Source: Fen-178 sp963722575
GTDB lineage: Bacteria > Acidobacteriota > Terriglobia > Bryobacterales > Bryobacteraceae
Direction of reading: 5' to 3'
Assembly: GCA_963722575.1 (NCBI GenBank)
Contig: CAVRNR010000022.1
Span: 1,488,001 to 1,552,000 of the forward strand
Length of the DNA: 64,000 bases
The notes beneath the pieces are model-generated. The model was not told the origin of the DNA. It saw only the letters and a program-made list of their open reading frames with translations, and did not search any database. A program made the position numbers and the translations under genes. Of the stretch, positions 33,524 through 40,785 are shown one piece after another; the stretch's first letter is position 1, and the number at the start of each line of letters is the position of its first letter.

Positions 33524-34252
33524 TCACACCTGCCGATCGGACGCCTGCTCGGGGGTGGGCCCAGAGGGCGCCCCCGCGGGCTTGTCGGGGGCTTCGATCA
33601 TGTAGCCGATGCCGCGCACGGTCTGGATGAGCTTCTGCTGGAAGCGGTCGTCGATCTTGCTGCGGAGGTGGCGGATATAGACGTCCACGATGTTGGTGAG
33701 GCCGTCGTAATCCATGTCCCAGACGTGCTCGACGATCATGGTGCGGCTCAGCGGGCGGCCTTTGTTGCGTAGCATGTATTCCAGGATGCCGAACTCCTTG
33801 GGCGCCAGGTCGATGGTTTCCGGGCCGCGCGTCACTTTGCGGCGGATGCAATCGAGCGCAAGGTCGGCCACCTGCAACTTTTCCGGCGCCGGCTGGCCGC
33901 GCCGCAGCAGCGCCCGCACGCGCGCCAGCAGCTCGACAAACGCAAAGGGTTTCACCAGGTAGTCGTCGGCGCCCTGTTCGAGGCCCTTGACGCGGTCATC
34001 GAGGCCCCCGCGGGCGCTCAGGATCAAGACCGGCGGCCCCACTTTGCGGTTGCGGATCTTGGCCAATACCTGGAGGCCGTCCATATCGGGCAGCATGAGA
34101 TCCAGGACGACCAGATCGTAGTCCGTGGAATGGGTGCAATCCAGCGCCGCGGCGCCGGTGGGCGCGGCATCCACGGCATAACCGGCGCCCTGCAAACCGC
34201 GGCACAGGAAGTCGGCGATTCGCTTTTCGTCCTCGACGACCAGGATTCTCAT
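33524..34252 (-). CDS. OmpR/PhoB-family response regulator
   Basis: This 242-residue protein has a receiver domain (1-120) with the acidic pair in VVEDEKRIAD, phospho-acceptor Asp51 in YDLVVLDLMLPDMDGLQV, and Lys in DDYLVKPFAF. A winged-helix DNA-binding domain (~128-225) carries IDLAPKEFGILEYMLRNKGR and LTNIVDVYIRHLRSKID. The cognate kinase gene follows one base downstream. The C-terminal tail (~228-242) is Pro/Ala-rich and contains one copy of the GGGCCC-type dispersed motif described in the findings. Confidence 0.94.
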   Translation of the reverse strand: MRILVVEDEKRIADFLCRGLQGAGYAVDAAPTGAAALDCTHSTDYDLVVLDLMLPDMDGLQVLAKIRNRKVGPPVLILSARGGLDDRVKGLEQGADDYLVKPFAFVELLARVRALLRRGQPAPEKLQVADLALDCIRRKVTRGPETIDLAPKEFGILEYMLRNKGRPLSRTMIVEHVWDMDYDGLTNIVDVYIRHLRSKIDDRFQQKLIQTVRGIGYMIEAPDKPAGAPSGPTPEQASDRQV

Positions 34253-34402
34253 CTGATCTCAGCTTAGCTCAAGCGGGCTGGAACCGGCGCGAAACCTGGT
34301 GCGTGACACAGAAATGGAGTATTCTTCGGTTTTCGCAGGAAATGCCGGGTCTCTGAGTGTAGGCATACACCAGGTTGAGTGGCGCTACCTCGGGGAAACA
34401 AA

Positions 34403-34452
34403 GGGCAAGTTAAAGCATGCCCCACCGTGGTGGGGCATGCTTTAGCTTGCCC
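34403..34452. repeat. 24-bp near-perfect inverted repeat in a 373-bp gene-free stretch
   Basis: Arms 34403-34426 and 34429-34452 (GGGCAAGTTAAAGCATGC... and its complement) pair with a single G-T wobble around a 2-base centre. The surrounding 34253-34625 stretch lies between the divergent response regulator and GH51 genes and otherwise shows only a TACAAT -10 candidate near 34581. There is no U-tract, so a dispersed palindromic element is as likely as a terminator. Confidence 0.75.
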
Positions 34453-34625
34453 AAACCACAAAGAACTGCGTGCTTGCCAGTCAAGTCGCGCACCCCGCGA
34501 AACCTGGGCCGGCTGGAGCGGAGGCGGGAATCGCCGGGGTGGAGAAATGAGACAAGCGGCTCCCATTCGGGCGGGATGGGTGTACAATCGATGCTGGCCA
34601 GGATGGCAAGCAGGAGTTCACACCA

Positions 34626-36758
34626 ATGAAGACAAGTATGAGGCGGTTAGGGGTGGCATCGGTGACATTCTTCCTCTTCGTAGGAGGTCTTGCCGCGCAA
34701 TCGCTCGCGAGCTACGTCCGCACCGACAAACCTGAAGCGGTTATCGATATCCGCGCCGGGCAACAAAGTTCGTTCCGGATTCCTCGAACGGTGTACGGGA
34801 TCTATACGGAGAACGTCGGCAACGAGATTTATGGGGGCTTGGCGGCCCAGCTTTTGGAGAACCCCAGCCTGGAGGACTACCACGCCAGCTTGCAGGTGAT
34901 GAATGCGCGGTTTGCAGATCGGGCTTTCGTCGAGTCACTGAACGAAGGATTGCCACTGCCCTGGCAGGCGTTGAGAAATGTCGGGAGGCGGTATGAGTCC
35001 ATTTTCGGCGCCGGAGCGGCCAATTCCGATCGCTATCTCTACATGATCGGCCTGCCGCACCCGGAGGCGAAGGGGATCAAGGGGCGGCCCACTATCACAA
35101 CCGAGGAACTCGGAATCCGCCAGGGCATCTACCTGCCGGTTCATCGGGAACTGGAGTATATGGGATCGCTGTTCGCTTCGTCGGTGGAGGGGCCGGTGCG
35201 GTTGATGGTGAGCTTCCGGACCCGGGACAATCCCGACAAGATTCTGGCTTCCACGGAGGTCACGGTGCCGGATGGCGGGAAATGGACCAAGCTGCCGTTC
35301 CGCCTGAGTCTACCAGCCGGGGCCGTGAAGTCGCATGAACTGGTGGATTTCGCGGTGTCGATGACCGGCCCGCAGCGATTTTCTCTGGATATGATCCGGC
35401 TCTACCCGGCCGACGCAGTGGAAGGATACTTCGATCCGGAGGTGATCAAGGCCACCAAGGAAATGAACTTCTCCCTGGTGCGCTGGGGCGGCAATTTCAT
35501 GAGCACCTATCATTGGCAGGACGGTGTAGGACCGCTGGACAAGCGCCGCACGCAGCTCAACCGGGCTTGGGGAACCATGGAGTACAACGAGTTCGGGACC
35601 GATGAATTCATGTCCTTCTGCCGGCTGGCGGGCGTGCAGCCGATGATCTGCATGAACCTGGGAAGCGGCACCAAGGAAGAAGCCAGGAAATGGGTGGAGT
35701 ACGTGAACGGAGCGCCGAACACGCCCGAAGGCGCGCACCGCGCGGCCAACGGGCATCGCGATCCGTATCCGGCGACCATCTGGGAACTGGGGAACGAGCT
35801 CTGGGGGGACGACCAGATGGGGTGGCAGACGCCCACCAGCAATGCCGCCCGTTACCTGGAATTCTACCCGGTGGTCCGCAAGCAAGCTGGGCCGGGCGCG
35901 AAACTGGTGGCCTGTGGACCCGGCGCGGACTTTACGCCGGCCTGGACGGGGGCCCTCATCAAGCAAGCCGGCAAGGATCTAAGCTATCTCAGCGTACACT
36001 ACGTCGTCCATCTCAATGGGACCGTGGCGAAGGCGCCCGATGCCGATACGCAGTCAGCCATCTCTCTGGCCCTCCCGGTCGGGATGGCGAACCTCTTGAA
36101 GGCTATCCGGACGCAACTCGACGCGGATCCGGCCACCAAGGGTCGCGTGGGAATGGCATACACGGAATGGAACTGGGGAGGCACCGGGCCATCCTCTCCC
36201 AACATCGGCGGAGCGGTCATGGGCGCTGGTTGGATGAACATGATGCTGTCGCAGGCCGATTTTGTGCCCATATCCAGCATGTCGGGCCTGATGGGAGGCG
36301 GCGGCCTGCGCAAGTCGCAAGGCCTGGTCTGGGCCACCCCCCAGTGCTGGGCGTTCTGGCTTTACTCGCATCGCGCCGGGGACACGGTGCTGGCCACCGA
36401 AACCCAGGTTCGCCACTATGACGTGCACAACGGGATGACCAGTATGCCTGAGATTCCGAATGTTCCCTATCTGGACGTGCTGGCAACTAAGAACTCGACG
36501 AACGGCGATCTGGTTCTGTTTGTCGCCAACCGCGATTGGAAGAACAGTACACCGGCGACGCTGCGGCTTCAAGGATTCTCCGCCGCAGCCCAGGCGCAGG
36601 TGGACACGCTGGCCTCCGACTCACTGCTCGAGGAAAACACGGGCGACCACCCGGACGCGATTAAACCTGTGACCTCGTCGCTGGCCGTATCCGGGAACGA
36701 GATTAAGTACGTGTTTCCGAAGCTTTCGGTGACGGTGATTACCCTGAAGCGCCGGTAA
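34626..36758 (+). CDS. Secreted GH51-type alpha-L-arabinofuranosidase
   Basis: This 710-residue protein has a signal peptide (~1-25). Family features are GIYTENVGNEIYGGLAAQLL at the N-terminus and LVRWGGNFMSTYHWQDGVGP. The acid/base Glu391 lies in WELGNELWGDDQMG and the nucleophile Glu514 in AYTEWNWGGTGPSS. A C-terminal beta domain ends the protein (FVANRDWKNSTPATLRL). It would release arabinofuranose from plant or microbial polysaccharides outside the cytoplasm. AGGAG lies 9 nt before the ATG. The gene stands alone and is convergent with the next gene. Confidence 0.9.
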   Translation: MKTSMRRLGVASVTFFLFVGGLAAQSLASYVRTDKPEAVIDIRAGQQSSFRIPRTVYGIYTENVGNEIYGGLAAQLLENPSLEDYHASLQVMNARFADRAFVESLNEGLPLPWQALRNVGRRYESIFGAGAANSDRYLYMIGLPHPEAKGIKGRPTITTEELGIRQGIYLPVHRELEYMGSLFASSVEGPVRLMVSFRTRDNPDKILASTEVTVPDGGKWTKLPFRLSLPAGAVKSHELVDFAVSMTGPQRFSLDMIRLYPADAVEGYFDPEVIKATKEMNFSLVRWGGNFMSTYHWQDGVGPLDKRRTQLNRAWGTMEYNEFGTDEFMSFCRLAGVQPMICMNLGSGTKEEARKWVEYVNGAPNTPEGAHRAANGHRDPYPATIWELGNELWGDDQMGWQTPTSNAARYLEFYPVVRKQAGPGAKLVACGPGADFTPAWTGALIKQAGKDLSYLSVHYVVHLNGTVAKAPDADTQSAISLALPVGMANLLKAIRTQLDADPATKGRVGMAYTEWNWGGTGPSSPNIGGAVMGAGWMNMMLSQADFVPISSMSGLMGGGGLRKSQGLVWATPQCWAFWLYSHRAGDTVLATETQVRHYDVHNGMTSMPEIPNVPYLDVLATKNSTNGDLVLFVANRDWKNSTPATLRLQGFSAAAQAQVDTLASDSLLEENTGDHPDAIKPVTSSLAVSGNEIKYVFPKLSVTVITLKRR

Positions 36759-36789
36759 TTGAACGCTGCGGGCCGGGCGTGCCAAACCC

Positions 36790-36811
36790 GGGGCCGGGCA
36801 TGCCCGGCCCC
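36790..36811. terminator. Palindromic hairpin between convergent genes
   Basis: GGGGCCGGGCA and its complement form a perfect 22-bp palindrome that touches the stop of the minus-strand gene at 36811. It could end transcription from both sides but lacks a U-run. It shares a GGGCATGCCC core with many intergenic GC-rich palindromes. Confidence 0.45.
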
Positions 36812-37545
36812 TACTTGAAGCGCATCGAGATGCGGTTTTCGCGGCCACCGTAGGTCAGTTCCAGGTCCTTCATCTTCTGCTTCTCCATGGCGAAGTAGAG
36901 AAGGCCGGAAACTGGCTGGTCGGTCTTCTTTTCGGGAAGGATCTTGTCTTCGAGCACCTTCTTCAGCGGGTTTTCCTTTTCCGCGGCGGGGTTCTCCACG
37001 GTGGCCTTGACATCGCCGGAGTCGCTCCCTCCGCCGCCCGTACCGACCGTCGCACCGCCTCCGGGGTAGCCTCCGGGGTAGCCTCCGGGATAGCCACCGG
37101 GGTAGCCGCCGGGGTAGCCGCCAGGATAGCCACCGGGGTAGCCGTCGGGATAGCCACCGCCGAGGGTGACGCCGGGGCTGCTCCTTCGGATGGGGGCCTG
37201 CTTGAGCACCAGCCCGCCGCTGCCGGCGATCTGACTGGGAGCGAAGGGCGTGGTTTTCTCGCCGTCCTTATCGGTGCGGAGTTGAAAATCGTCCCGGTCG
37301 ATGGAGATTTCCTTGCCGTACTTCGGCTGCACTTTTACATCGGCCACGATGTAGTGTCCATCCAGATTGGAACCGACGAGTTCCTTGACGCCGGCGGGAT
37401 CGATGTAGAGCGTGACCGTGAGGACCAGGTCTTCATTTTCGCCCCGGGCCGTGGCCACGGTTTTCTTGGGTGCGGCCGGTAACAGAAACGCCGGCAACAG
37501 AAAAAGGGCTAGACAGCGGGCTGCCGCGGTACGCGCGTTTCGCAT
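36811..37545 (-). CDS. Secreted protein with Gly-Tyr-Pro repeats
   Basis: This 244-residue protein has a signal peptide (~8-26). A beta-rich domain (~35-120) includes NEDLVLTVTLYIDPAGVKEL, LDGHYIVADVKVQPKYG and DRDDFQLRTDKDGEKTT. A YPGG repeat region covers ~130-163, then a Gly-rich and charged linker (KENPLKKVLEDKILPEKKTD) and a C-terminal LLYFAMEKQKMKDLELTYGG element. I recognise no named family, though similar proteins with variable middles are frequent in this phylum. ATG 37545 places the signal peptide at the N-terminus. Confidence 0.78.
   Translation of the reverse strand: MRNARTAAARCLALFLLPAFLLPAAPKKTVATARGENEDLVLTVTLYIDPAGVKELVGSNLDGHYIVADVKVQPKYGKEISIDRDDFQLRTDKDGEKTTPFAPSQIAGSGGLVLKQAPIRRSSPGVTLGGGYPDGYPGGYPGGYPGGYPGGYPGGYPGGYPGGGATVGTGGGGSDSGDVKATVENPAAEKENPLKKVLEDKILPEKKTDQPVSGLLYFAMEKQKMKDLELTYGGRENRISMRFK
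37063..37161 (-). repeat. 12-bp tandem repeats encoding YPGG
   Basis: About eight units of the type GGGGTAGCCTCC/GGGGTAGCCACC encode consecutive Gly-Gly-Tyr-Pro blocks, bounded by YPDG at one end. Such arrays commonly vary in copy number by slippage. Confidence 0.85.
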
Positions 37546-37615
37546 GGGGAACGCCTCTGGACCAATTATACCGTCGGTAGGGGACAAGGAATAAAACAGA
37601 GAGGTCTCGATCTCG

Positions 37616-37642
37616 TTGCACACTACATTCCGCTGGTACAAT
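37616..37642 (+). promoter_or_regulatory. recA promoter with extended -10 next to the start codon
   Basis: TGGTACAAT (37634-37642) is an extended -10 ending 8 nt before the recA ATG at 37651. TTGCAC at 37616-37621 is a weak -35 with 15-bp spacing. The mRNA would be leaderless or nearly so. I saw no convincing LexA-type palindrome. Confidence 0.45.
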
Positions 37643-37650
37643 TAATCGTC

Positions 37651-38721
37651 ATGGATGAAAAAGAGCGCTCGCGCGCGTTAGAACTCGCCTTGAGCCAGAT
37701 CGAAAAGCAGTTTGGCAAAGGCTCAATCCTGCGTCTCGGGTCGAAGGATGCCATCGTACCGGTCGCCGTGATCTCGACGGGGTCGATTTCACTGGACGCC
37801 GCGCTGGGCGTGGGCGGCTTGCCTCGCGGCCGGGTGATCGAAGTCTTCGGACCGGAATCCTCCGGCAAGACCACCATCGCGCTCCAGGTGGTGGCGGAGG
37901 CGCAGAAGAAGGGCGGGATTGCCGCCTTTATCGACGTCGAGCACGCGCTCGATCCGGCATACGCCAGGAAACTCGGCGTGGACATAGACAACCTTCTGGT
38001 CTCGCAACCCGACTATGGGGAACAGGCGCTGGAGATCACCAATCACCTGACCGCTTCGGGGCAGATCGACGTACTGGTGGTGGATTCGGTGGCGGCGCTG
38101 GTGCCCAAGGCCGAGCTGGACGGTGAGATGGGCGACAGCCACATGGGGGTCCAGGCCCGGCTGATGTCGCAAGCCCTGCGCAAGCTCACGGGCGTGGTCT
38201 CGAGATCGCGGACCTGCCTGATTTTCATCAACCAGATCCGCGAGAAGATCGGGGTGATGTTCGGCAACCCGGAAACCACCACCGGCGGGCGCGCGCTGAA
38301 ATTCTACGCCACCGTACGGCTGGACATCCGGCGCATCGCGGCCATCAAAGACGGCGACAGCGTGATCGGCAACCGCACCAGGGTGAAGGTAGTGAAGAAC
38401 AAGGTTGCGGCGCCCTTCCGCGAAGCCGAATTCGACATCATCTACGGCGAGGGAATCTCGAAGGAAGGCGACCTGATCGACCTGGGAGTGGCGCAAAACG
38501 TGATCGAGAAGAGCGGCTCGTGGATCAGCTACAAAGGCGAGCGGATCGGCCAGGGCCGCGAGAACGCGCGCCAGTTTCTGAAAGACAACGCGGATGTCCG
38601 GCAGGCGATCGACACGGAGCTGCGCAAGGTCCTGGGCCTGACGAAGCCGGAACCAGTGGCCGCCGCGGCGGAGGCGCCGCCGCCCAGCCCGGCTCCCAAA
38701 CCAGCGGCCGCACGCAAGTAG
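37651..38721 (+). CDS. recA: Recombinase RecA
   Basis: This 356-residue protein catalyses homologous strand exchange and triggers SOS-type responses. It has ELALSQIEKQFGKGSILRLG, Walker A GPESSGKT (67-74), the catalytic Glu in AAFIDVEHALDPAYARKLGV, VVDSVAALVPKAELDGEMGD (Walker B and loop 1), FINQIREKIGVMFGNPETTT (loop 2) and KVVKNKVAAPFREAEFDI. An acidic/Ala-Pro-rich C-tail follows residue ~335. All catalytic positions are intact. A second, divergent RecA-like gene follows 38 bp downstream on the same strand. Confidence 0.97.
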   Translation: MDEKERSRALELALSQIEKQFGKGSILRLGSKDAIVPVAVISTGSISLDAALGVGGLPRGRVIEVFGPESSGKTTIALQVVAEAQKKGGIAAFIDVEHALDPAYARKLGVDIDNLLVSQPDYGEQALEITNHLTASGQIDVLVVDSVAALVPKAELDGEMGDSHMGVQARLMSQALRKLTGVVSRSRTCLIFINQIREKIGVMFGNPETTTGGRALKFYATVRLDIRRIAAIKDGDSVIGNRTRVKVVKNKVAAPFREAEFDIIYGEGISKEGDLIDLGVAQNVIEKSGSWISYKGERIGQGRENARQFLKDNADVRQAIDTELRKVLGLTKPEPVAAAAEAPPPSPAPKPAAARK

Positions 38722-38759
38722 GAGGACCACCGCTCTCTGACGTTCGCGGCTCGGACCCG

Positions 38760-39527
38760 ATGCAGGAACAAGACCGGCAACGCGCCATTCGCCTGAAGCT
38801 TTCGCAAATGGAGTCCGCTCCGGCGTGTCGCGCGGGGTACCCTGCCGGTGCGGCGCTTTCCACCGGGTTTGCGGCGCTCGATGCGGCCCTCGGCATGGGA
38901 GGGTTGCCGCGCGGCTGCCTGGTGGAGCTTTTTGGGCCTTCTTGCGGGAAGACCACGCTAGCGCTCCAGGTGGCGGCTCACCTTCAGAAACAGGGCTTAA
39001 CGGTGGCGTGGATCGATTCCGACCATGCCTTCGATCCGCAGTATGCCGTGAAACTGGGGGTGGCGATCGAGCGCTTGCCGGTGGTCGAGCCCGAATCGGC
39101 GGAGGAGGCGCTGGAGGCCGCGCGCCGGCTGGCCATCTCCGGCGCGGTGGACCTTCTGGTGGTGGATTCGGCCGCGGCGCTGGTCCCCAGCCTGGAGCTC
39201 GAAACCGGGATCGGCGCGAGCGGCCCCGGCCTGCACAGCCGCGTGCTGGCATCGGGGTTGCGAAGACTGGCGATGGCCGTGACCAGGGGCGGCGCCGCGG
39301 TGCTGTTTCTCAACCAGACGCGCGGACGCCCGGAGCCATCCGGAGGAGAGGCGGAGACCACCGCCGGCGGCCCTCCACTCAAGCTCTACGCCGCGGTGCG
39401 CATCGCGCTGGGCCCGGCCGGCGGGCGGCGGGTGCGCTTCCGGGTACTGAAAAACAAGGTGGCGACGGCCTTCGCGGAGGGCGACCTGAAGCGGAAAGCC
39501 GGCCTGGGATTCGCGGAAAGCCCGTAA
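38760..39527 (+). CDS. Divergent RecA paralog with altered ATPase motifs
   Basis: This 255-residue protein aligns with the RecA core: STGFAALDAALGMGGLPRGC, LALQVAAHLQKQGLTVAWID, YAVKLGVAIERLPVVEPESA, VDLLVVDSAAALVPSLELET, RVRFRVLKNKVATAFAEGDL. Three changes stand out. The P-loop is GPSCGKT (59-65), one residue shorter than GPESSGKT in RecA. The catalytic Glu of IDVEHALDP is Asp in IDSDHAFDP. The C-terminal domain is missing. It is probably a regulatory, scaffold or ImuA-like partner and is unlikely to be a full recombinase. It is likely co-transcribed with recA. The only plausible start is ATG 38760. Confidence 0.88.
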   Translation: MQEQDRQRAIRLKLSQMESAPACRAGYPAGAALSTGFAALDAALGMGGLPRGCLVELFGPSCGKTTLALQVAAHLQKQGLTVAWIDSDHAFDPQYAVKLGVAIERLPVVEPESAEEALEAARRLAISGAVDLLVVDSAAALVPSLELETGIGASGPGLHSRVLASGLRRLAMAVTRGGAAVLFLNQTRGRPEPSGGEAETTAGGPPLKLYAAVRIALGPAGGRRVRFRVLKNKVATAFAEGDLKRKAGLGFAESP

Positions 39528-39621
39528 AACGGCCCTCCCAGCAGGCCGGAATCGAAAAAACCGCGAAAAATCGGGCTTTTGTGGCGCTTTTCTCTTTACA
39601 TCACCATGTCGTTACCTTATG

Positions 39622-39663
39622 ATTGATATCAATTAGGCCGCGCGTTCAATAAAACGTGCGGTC
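39622..39663 (+). promoter_or_regulatory. Palindrome and stem-loop upstream of the HU gene
   Basis: A perfect 12-bp palindrome, ATTGATATCAAT (39622-39633), is followed by an 11-bp stem (GGCCGCGCGTT against AACGTGCGGTC, loop CAATAA, 39636-39663). They sit ~110-145 bp before the HU ATG in a gene-free 240-bp stretch, with no U-run. They could be an operator plus a leader structure, or the end of the recA operon. Confidence 0.35.
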
Positions 39664-39768
39664 TCAGAATTGTTTTCGATGGTGATGTGGGGTAGGGCGT
39701 GCAACGCGTGCGGTTTGCTCCACGCTGGATTGAAACAAACGAAACCACGGGAGAATCAAAGGAGAGAT

Positions 39769-40071
39769 ATGGCGAATCCGAGAATGACCCAGACGCAACT
39801 GGTGAAAGCGCTCGCGGCAGGCTGCGAGGTCAACAACAAGGCCGCCAAAGGGTTCCTGGAGGAACTCGCTAAGCTGGCGATCGGCGAAGTGAAGAAGAAC
39901 GGCGTATTCGTGCTGCCCGGCATCGGCCGGTTGGTGCGCGTGGATCGCAAGGCTCGCACCGGGCGCAACCCGGCGACCGGCGAAGCCATCAAGATTCCGG
40001 CCAAGAAGGTCGTGAAGTTCCGCGTGGCCAAAGCCGCCAAGGACGCGATCGTTCCGCCGAAGAAGAAGTAG
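39769..40071 (+). CDS. HU/IHF-family DNA-binding protein
   Basis: This 100-residue nucleoid protein has the HU fold: MTQTQLVKALAAGCEVNNKA, KGFLEELAKLAIGEVKKNGV and the DNA-binding arm RKARTGRNPATGEAIKIPAK followed by KVVKFRVAKAAKDAI. The Lys-rich end (VPPKKK) is typical. It bends and coats DNA. GGAGAG precedes the ATG by 2 nt, and a terminator with a long T-run follows, so it is monocistronic. Confidence 0.94.
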   Translation: MANPRMTQTQLVKALAAGCEVNNKAAKGFLEELAKLAIGEVKKNGVFVLPGIGRLVRVDRKARTGRNPATGEAIKIPAKKVVKFRVAKAAKDAIVPPKKK

Positions 40072-40093
40072 CCACGGGACAGGCTTACAACGT

Positions 40094-40133
40094 AAAACCC
40101 CGCGAGGCCCAACCGGTCTCGCGGGGTTTTTTT
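40094..40133 (+). terminator. Intrinsic terminator of the HU gene
   Basis: AAAACCCCGCGAG (40094-40106) pairs with CTCGCGGGGTTTT (40118-40130), followed by further T residues. The 13-bp perfect stem with its U-run makes a textbook terminator. Confidence 0.95.
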
Positions 40134-40201
40134 CCTGACAGGATGTTTTGAAGCCGAGATGAACCCAGCCCAAGGTGCGGGCTGTTCCACGAAGCTGCCG
40201 T

Positions 40202-40411
40202 CTACTTCTTCTCTGCGACCTTTTCTTCTTCCTTCTTCTCTTCTTCGCCCTTGAGGGCATCCTTGAAGTTCCGGATCCCTTCGCCTAAGCCTTTCCCCAG
40301 GTCGCCGACCTTCTTTCCGCCGAACAGCAGCACGGCAACCAAGGCGATCACAACGATCTCGGGAAAGCCTAGCCCGGCAAAACCGGCAGTTAGCACGCCA
40401 GTGGGTTCCAT
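40202..40411 (-). CDS. tatA: Twin-arginine translocase subunit TatA/E
   Basis: This 69-residue protein has one membrane helix (LGFPEIVVIALVAVLLFGGK), the FGGKKVGDLGKGLGEGIRNF amphipathic helix and a charged Lys/Glu tail. TatA oligomers form the protein-conducting element for folded Tat substrates; one such substrate is encoded at 43734-44924. A strong GGAGG site precedes the ATG. No tatB or tatC is adjacent. Confidence 0.95.
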   Translation of the reverse strand: MEPTGVLTAGFAGLGFPEIVVIALVAVLLFGGKKVGDLGKGLGEGIRNFKDALKGEEEKKEEEKVAEKK

Positions 40412-40481
40412 ACGGCCTCCTTTACATACGTCATTGTAGCGGATTGCGGGCCGGAGCGTGGCGCCGGGCCAGTGGGCACCC

Positions 40482-40709
40482 CTACCGGAACCAGGAGCGC
40501 AGGTCGAGAATGTCGCGGCGCATCCCCTCGGAGAACGGGGCCATCAGGACGTTGATAGCGAACCAGGTGGTGCTGACCGAGAGCAGCACCCGCGTCACCC
40601 AGTTCTTCCCGAAGACGATCCGCAGCAGGAGGGCGGCCGCGAACGGCAGGACCGCGGTGGCCACCCGCGCATACAGGCTCAGGTCCTCGAATATGCCTGC
40701 TACCGGCAC
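40482..40709 (-). CDS. Small membrane protein
   Basis: This 75-residue protein has one clear helix (VATAVLPFAAALLLRIVFGK) and a second hydrophobic stretch (VLLSVSTTWFAINVLMAPF), ending SEGMRRDILDLRSWFR. I recognise no family. It lies 70 bp upstream of tatA on the same strand and could be co-transcribed. Its weak start context keeps confidence moderate. Confidence 0.55.
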   Translation of the reverse strand: MPVAGIFEDLSLYARVATAVLPFAAALLLRIVFGKNWVTRVLLSVSTTWFAINVLMAPFSEGMRRDILDLRSWFR

Positions 40710-40785
40710 AACAGAAATCTAGCACCGCTGGCGTTTCGAAAGTCAAGTTGTCCAAGGTTAACGGTTTGTGAGGTAGCCTACATGC

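Noticed and set aside
37063..37161. CRISPR-like array
   Set aside because: The units are 12 bp, contiguous, in frame and encode YPGG; there are no spacers.
37600..37650. LexA/SOS box in front of recA
   Set aside because: No convincing palindrome was found in the 50 bp before the start; only the extended -10 stands out.
39622..39633. Fur-box reading of ATTGATATCAAT
   Set aside because: The palindrome is too short and only loosely resembles the 19-bp Fur consensus, and the downstream gene is HU.
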